Shown here: positions 59,940-64,000 of the stretch, piece after piece | How the letters are laid out: the number at the start of each line of letters is the position of its first letter | Numbering within the stretch: position 1 is the stretch's first letter | Assembly (NCBI GenBank): GCA_958298945.1 | Contig: OY282606.1 | Span: 46,575,920-46,639,919 of the forward strand | DNA length: 64,000 nt | DNA from: Atherix ibis | Taxonomy: Eukaryota; Arthropoda; Insecta; Diptera; Athericidae | Direction: 5' to 3' | Notes under the pieces: generated by a model | The model's input: only the letters and a program-made list of their open reading frames with translations | The model's database searches: none | Told to the model about the DNA's origin: nothing | Made by a program: the position numbers and the translations under genes

Positions 59940-62900
59940 TTACATCAGCATCTATTTAAGAACAAAGTGCATAAATACCTCTTTATCAATCCTTACTAAA
60001 ATACTCCACTCAAGTTATGCTCTATGAATATTATAAGGACATACTTCTTAATCGCACGTTATTTATAGAAAATTTAAAAAAAATGAACTTAAACTTGAGC
60101 AAAAAAACCAAAAAAAATTTCAATGTATCTAAAATAATTTAATTAGTACCACAATAATTCAGATAATCTTAATAGATAAATTTGTTTCTTAAGTAAAAAA
60201 AAATACAAATCATTTTTATTTTATCAATAAACACATTTGTTTTTATCTTTAATAAAAATTCATAAGGCAATGTGAAATAATAATATTTTTATCACTATAA
60301 ACTTGTAAATACAAAATGAAATTAGCACGATTTTAAAATATTTATTTAGTAATTTATTTGTGTCCATCTAGAAAATTTATTTTTATTATATTAACATAAA
60401 TGAAATTTTTTTTTCATAAATTTTATTTTTTATCTTATCATAAGACTAACTTTTATATTAACTGAATACGGTGAGGTAGAAAATATTCTAACTTAGATTA
60501 ATGTCGAAGATTTTACGACGCTCTGTTTTCTTAGATTTCCTTTTTTGTTATATAAAAATTGTTATATTATTTATTTAGTTAGCAAATATTTTTATGAGTA
60601 AGATGTCTTATCAGTTAATAAATTCATTCGAAGTAAGTTTTTACAATTCTTTTTTTATATATATTTTCATTCCATCATATAATTTTTATTAATTTTATTT
60701 AATAACACTTACGATTAAAAAGTAAATAATATTTAAATATATGATTTTTAGGCTTGATTATTTCTCTGCAAAAGCTTATATTTTATCAATTACTAATCGT
60801 TATATAAGACCCCTTGGACTGTAGTTGATTCATATAACAGAGAAATGAAGACTAATTTTTTTAACATTACTAAATAAAACTAAAAATAATTAGAAATATA
60901 CCGAAAATAACTTGACTTTTTAATCCAGAATTTGTTTTTTTGTTTTTATGTAAGGTCTCTGAAAGAAGAGATAGAGGCCATTTTGTAGTGCCATGATCCT
61001 GAGGCCATTTAACAAGTTCATGTCTCATCTTGTTTTGGCTTCTTTAAAAAATCTGGTCGTCAGTAATTTGATAGAAAAGTCAGAGATTGTTTATCAACCC
61101 ATCAGTTCACTCACTATCTGAGATGTGAATATAAGCTGCGACCCAATGCAGCTTGATGTTTCTGTTGTTTAAAAGATTGCGATGAATTTCATTGAACACT
61201 GAATCATTTGACGATCCACGACTTTGAGAGCTAACAGAGTGTCAGTGAAGTTGTTTACATTCTCAACTGCTATTGCATTGCCCACAGCTCGCTATTGAAA
61301 TTTCACGAAACATTTCCTGTAGCTAGAAGGATCTGTGTTTGCCTTACTATACCTGCTGAGTGAAGTAGACACACTTAAATCCACTCCTTACCATAGTTTC
61401 CAATCAGGTTGTGGAAGGGAGGTTTAGAAATTCAGAGATCAGTAAGGTAATGGAGGACGGATTTGTTTTTGAGTAGGTGGTAGATATAACTTTTTCTAAA
61501 AGATTGTGAGGAGGATAATTATAGATTAAGATTAAAGGGGATTTATTAATATAGTGTAAAATAGGTTTTTAACGTATATCAGATGTGCTGTACTGGCTAG
61601 TCGAATACAGCGATAAATCACTGCAACGTACCATTCAGTATGACATTACCTACTATGATTCCACCTCGGATATTGGGAATATTCTGGATTTTCATGGAAT
61701 TTATAGGACGAAGGGTACTGGATTCAGGACCTCAGTTTTTTCCTACGGACATCTGGCAGGAAAGATTTTGTTGTATCGATGATGGGTCCGTTTCTGCTAC
61801 ACCAGGTACTCAGCTTAGAAGTAATTTCATTCACTGGTTGAGTGAATAATTGTCAGCAAACAAAAAAATGTCGCTGCTGCGAGGATTTGCCTTAACCATT
61901 AAGGTTAAACCAGTGAGGTAGGATTACGGCAGGGTTAAAATAGCTAAGTAGACTCCCTACTCAGCCAATTGAAATGGAACCCTGTGCGGACAAATTCGGT
62001 AGCAGCCAACCAAGTAGTCCACGTTTGTTCCAAAAGCAAATGCAGGATTTGTTTTTATCACTATTAGTTGATATGATTTAGTGTGATTAAATCGATAAGA
62101 TTCTAAAAGGTGCAAATTTAGGAGCAAAACTATTCGTTAGCATATACTTCTTCGTAGATTCTTCATTCTAGAAGTGATCTGAAAGTTACTAGAAGTGATC
62201 TGAATTATTTCTAAAATGAATTGTTTTTAAAGTAAAATTTTTTTCCCTATTTATAACAACCCAATAGTCTTTTTATATCTTACGGATATGTAGATACTGT
62301 CAATTTTTTACATTATATTCATTAATTGTTTGTATCATTTTGATTGACAGTTTTTTTTTTGTATAAAATTAAACAATATTTTTTAAATTAATTATCAACA
62401 CATATTTGCATTCTGATTAATTGTTTTTATGTTTTCTATATTAATACGAGAATTTGAACATTCTGAATTGACATTGAATAATTTTGTTTATTTTTAACAA
62501 TCTTAAACTAATATTGGCATATTATTTAATAGAAATATTACTTTTCTATAAATAAAAATTTATTGCCCCACATATTTTTGTTATTTCTGCAAATACAAAA
62601 TAAATTGATTTAATAATTTCTGTTATTTCTTAACACGCATTTTCTTCGTAAATTAAATTATATTATTTTTAAATATCAAAATGAAGATCCAAATGCTAAG
62701 CAAACTGACTCTACAAGATCGTTTTCTTACAAAAACTGATCCTCCAAGATCGTATATATCCATTTAGCTTGTAATATAATATAATGGAATATAATAATTT
62801 AATTATTTTATTAAATTGCAAAAACAAAAAAGTAAATTTAAATAAAGTTACTCATACGCTTGTAATTTCTATCATATTTTGCTATTTTCTTTTATTTAAA

Positions 62901-63823
62901 CTCTCATTATTTGATTATAAGAAAATAAATTGGATAATAATTAAAAGGTATACTAATTTTTTAAATGAATAATTAATTTTAAGTAATGAAATTGTTTGTA
63001 ATGCACTATTTCAAATTCCACTGTGGCATGGTCCTACGATAATTCCCAAAAAGCACACTTCTTTCCATGCTACTTTAAGTTCCTAATCCCGATATACTTT
63101 GCCGCCAAATAGCCTTTAGGGTCGTATTTGCTTGAAATGATAACAAATACACAAATAAACAAATTAATGCTATTATTTTAAAAATATAAAATAAATGAAA
63201 ATAGTTTCATTATAAAATATTCATAGTCAATTGAATATACCATGTTGTAAGTATTCATTTATAAATAATTATTCAAAAGTAATAGTTCTCTTATAAGAAT
63301 TTAAAAATTAACTTACAAATATGCAATTTTATTTATATAGAAAATTAGAAAATTTCCATATAAACTAATGGCTTAGTATATATTTTAAATGTTAAAAACC
63401 TTATTGGAATGCTATCGTAAGAATCAATAATTAAAATTATTATTTTCTTCGTTTTATTAAAATTTTATTCTGTATTATTCTATAAATATTTAAAAAATTT
63501 ATACTTAGAAATAATATTAAAGTATAAGAAAATATTAATTTTACCTCACTTCAATGTTTATATACATATTTATTGTTCGTATCAATTTGCACGTTGGTAT
63601 TATGAACTGTAGTTCAATCATATTTGATTACAAAATATTATATTTCATTTTATAGCAGAACTTATTTTTTTTAGTTAAAAAACTAAAATTAAATATATTA
63701 TAGCTATTTAGGAGTGATTGCAATTTTTTCTTTCAATAGTCTTTTGCCGATAGTGTACAAAACTGTTAAATTGATTTAAGTTTTTAAAAAAAGGAAATAA
63801 AAGTTACTGGCACTTTTTTTTAG
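59940..63823. other. AT-rich DNA, probable intron, with repeat debris
   Basis: About 60950-62060 is less AT-rich and looks like a decayed transposon; its left edge carries the dispersed repeat. A patch at about 63010-63130 is similar in character. No intact frame is present. If the flanking exons belong to one gene, this is its intron. Confidence 0.35.
60950..60993 (+). repeat. Dispersed repeat shared with 29148-29192
   Basis: It matches the reverse complement of 29148-29192, with GTAAGGTCTCTGA at the left and AGAGGCCATTTTGTAG at the right. It marks the left edge of a roughly 1.1-kb stretch of decayed, less AT-rich sequence. Confidence 0.65.
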
Positions 63824-64000
63824 ACAGAACAGTTTTCTATTTCCTCCAGAATGCCACTGGGGCATATCAGGCTTTCCAGGTAGATTTAATCCTAATCGAA
63901 AACTTAATCTTTACAAAGCCCGAGTCCGATTAATTTTGAATAACCTTTGCTTTGTTAATTATGCCGTGCATAATTTAGTTGAAACTATTATGACTACCTC
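63824..64000 (+). CDS. Candidate exon running off the right edge
   Basis: The acceptor CACTTTTTTTTAG (ending 63823) is strong. The frame that follows stays open to the window edge, about 59 codons of mixed composition: QNSFLFPPECHWGISGFPGR, then FNPNRKLNLYKARVRLILNN and CFVNYAVHNLVETIMTT. The first base completes a codon begun in the previous exon, which suits the donor at 59925 (AG+A, Arg). No family is recognised. The density of non-AT codons makes it a better coding candidate than anything else in the last 14 kb. Confidence 0.5.

Noticed and set aside
1..64000. CRISPR arrays, operons, bacterial promoters or terminators
   Set aside because: There are no regularly spaced repeats, and the introns and gene families show this is a eukaryotic nuclear sequence.

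Overview
The window is nuclear DNA of a higher fly (Diptera, most likely a cyclorrhaphan), very AT-rich. Evidence: short introns with GT/AG ends; insect-type genes (GUK-holder of the Nance-Horan family, a single broad-specificity deoxynucleoside kinase, U1-C); and many decayed Tc1/mariner and LINE elements. The exact species cannot be read from the sequence. There are no bacterial features.

Layout. 1-18000: the 3' part of a guk-holder gene on the + strand, with a very large coding exon (2906-7226) and a terminal coding exon (16234-17723). The roughly 9 kb intron between them holds a truncated LINE with a 13-bp target duplication, a second LINE fragment and a dead irritans-type mariner. 18000-24700: AT-rich intergenic DNA. 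24742-27721: a head-to-head pair, snRNP U1-C (-) and deoxynucleoside kinase (+, five exons that I reconstructed in frame). 28000-36400: a transposon graveyard (Tc1-like element with ~230-bp IR/DR ends, jockey-like reverse transcriptase, a Tc1/mariner deletion derivative, and a 1.6 kb DNA transposon with 30-bp inverted ends). 37057-37366: a two-exon gene for a small cysteine-containing secreted peptide with a TATA box. 39170-40960: a LINE fragment on the - strand. 43804-47982: a CUEDC2 homologue on the - strand, four coding exons, followed in the same frame by 739 codons without a stop. 49025-49484: a half-length THAP-domain gene (+), convergent with a 91-codon gene (-) at 49554-49873. 49900-64000: mostly AT-rich intergenic DNA with a 191-bp tandem duplication and two Tc1/mariner relics. 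Two phase-compatible exons (ending 59925 and starting 63824) suggest a + strand gene running off the right edge.

The most unusual signal is the CUEDC2 extension. The gene's UAA stop is followed by CUA and then by 739 sense codons in the same frame, in DNA where chance stops should occur about every ten codons. Either this is extreme stop-codon readthrough or a separate orphan membrane-protein gene sits directly behind CUEDC2. Both can be tested. The genes are not an operon or pathway: they are independent eukaryotic genes. Only U1-C/dNK (shared promoter region), CUEDC2/THAP (divergent) and THAP/91-codon gene (convergent) have arrangements suggesting shared control.
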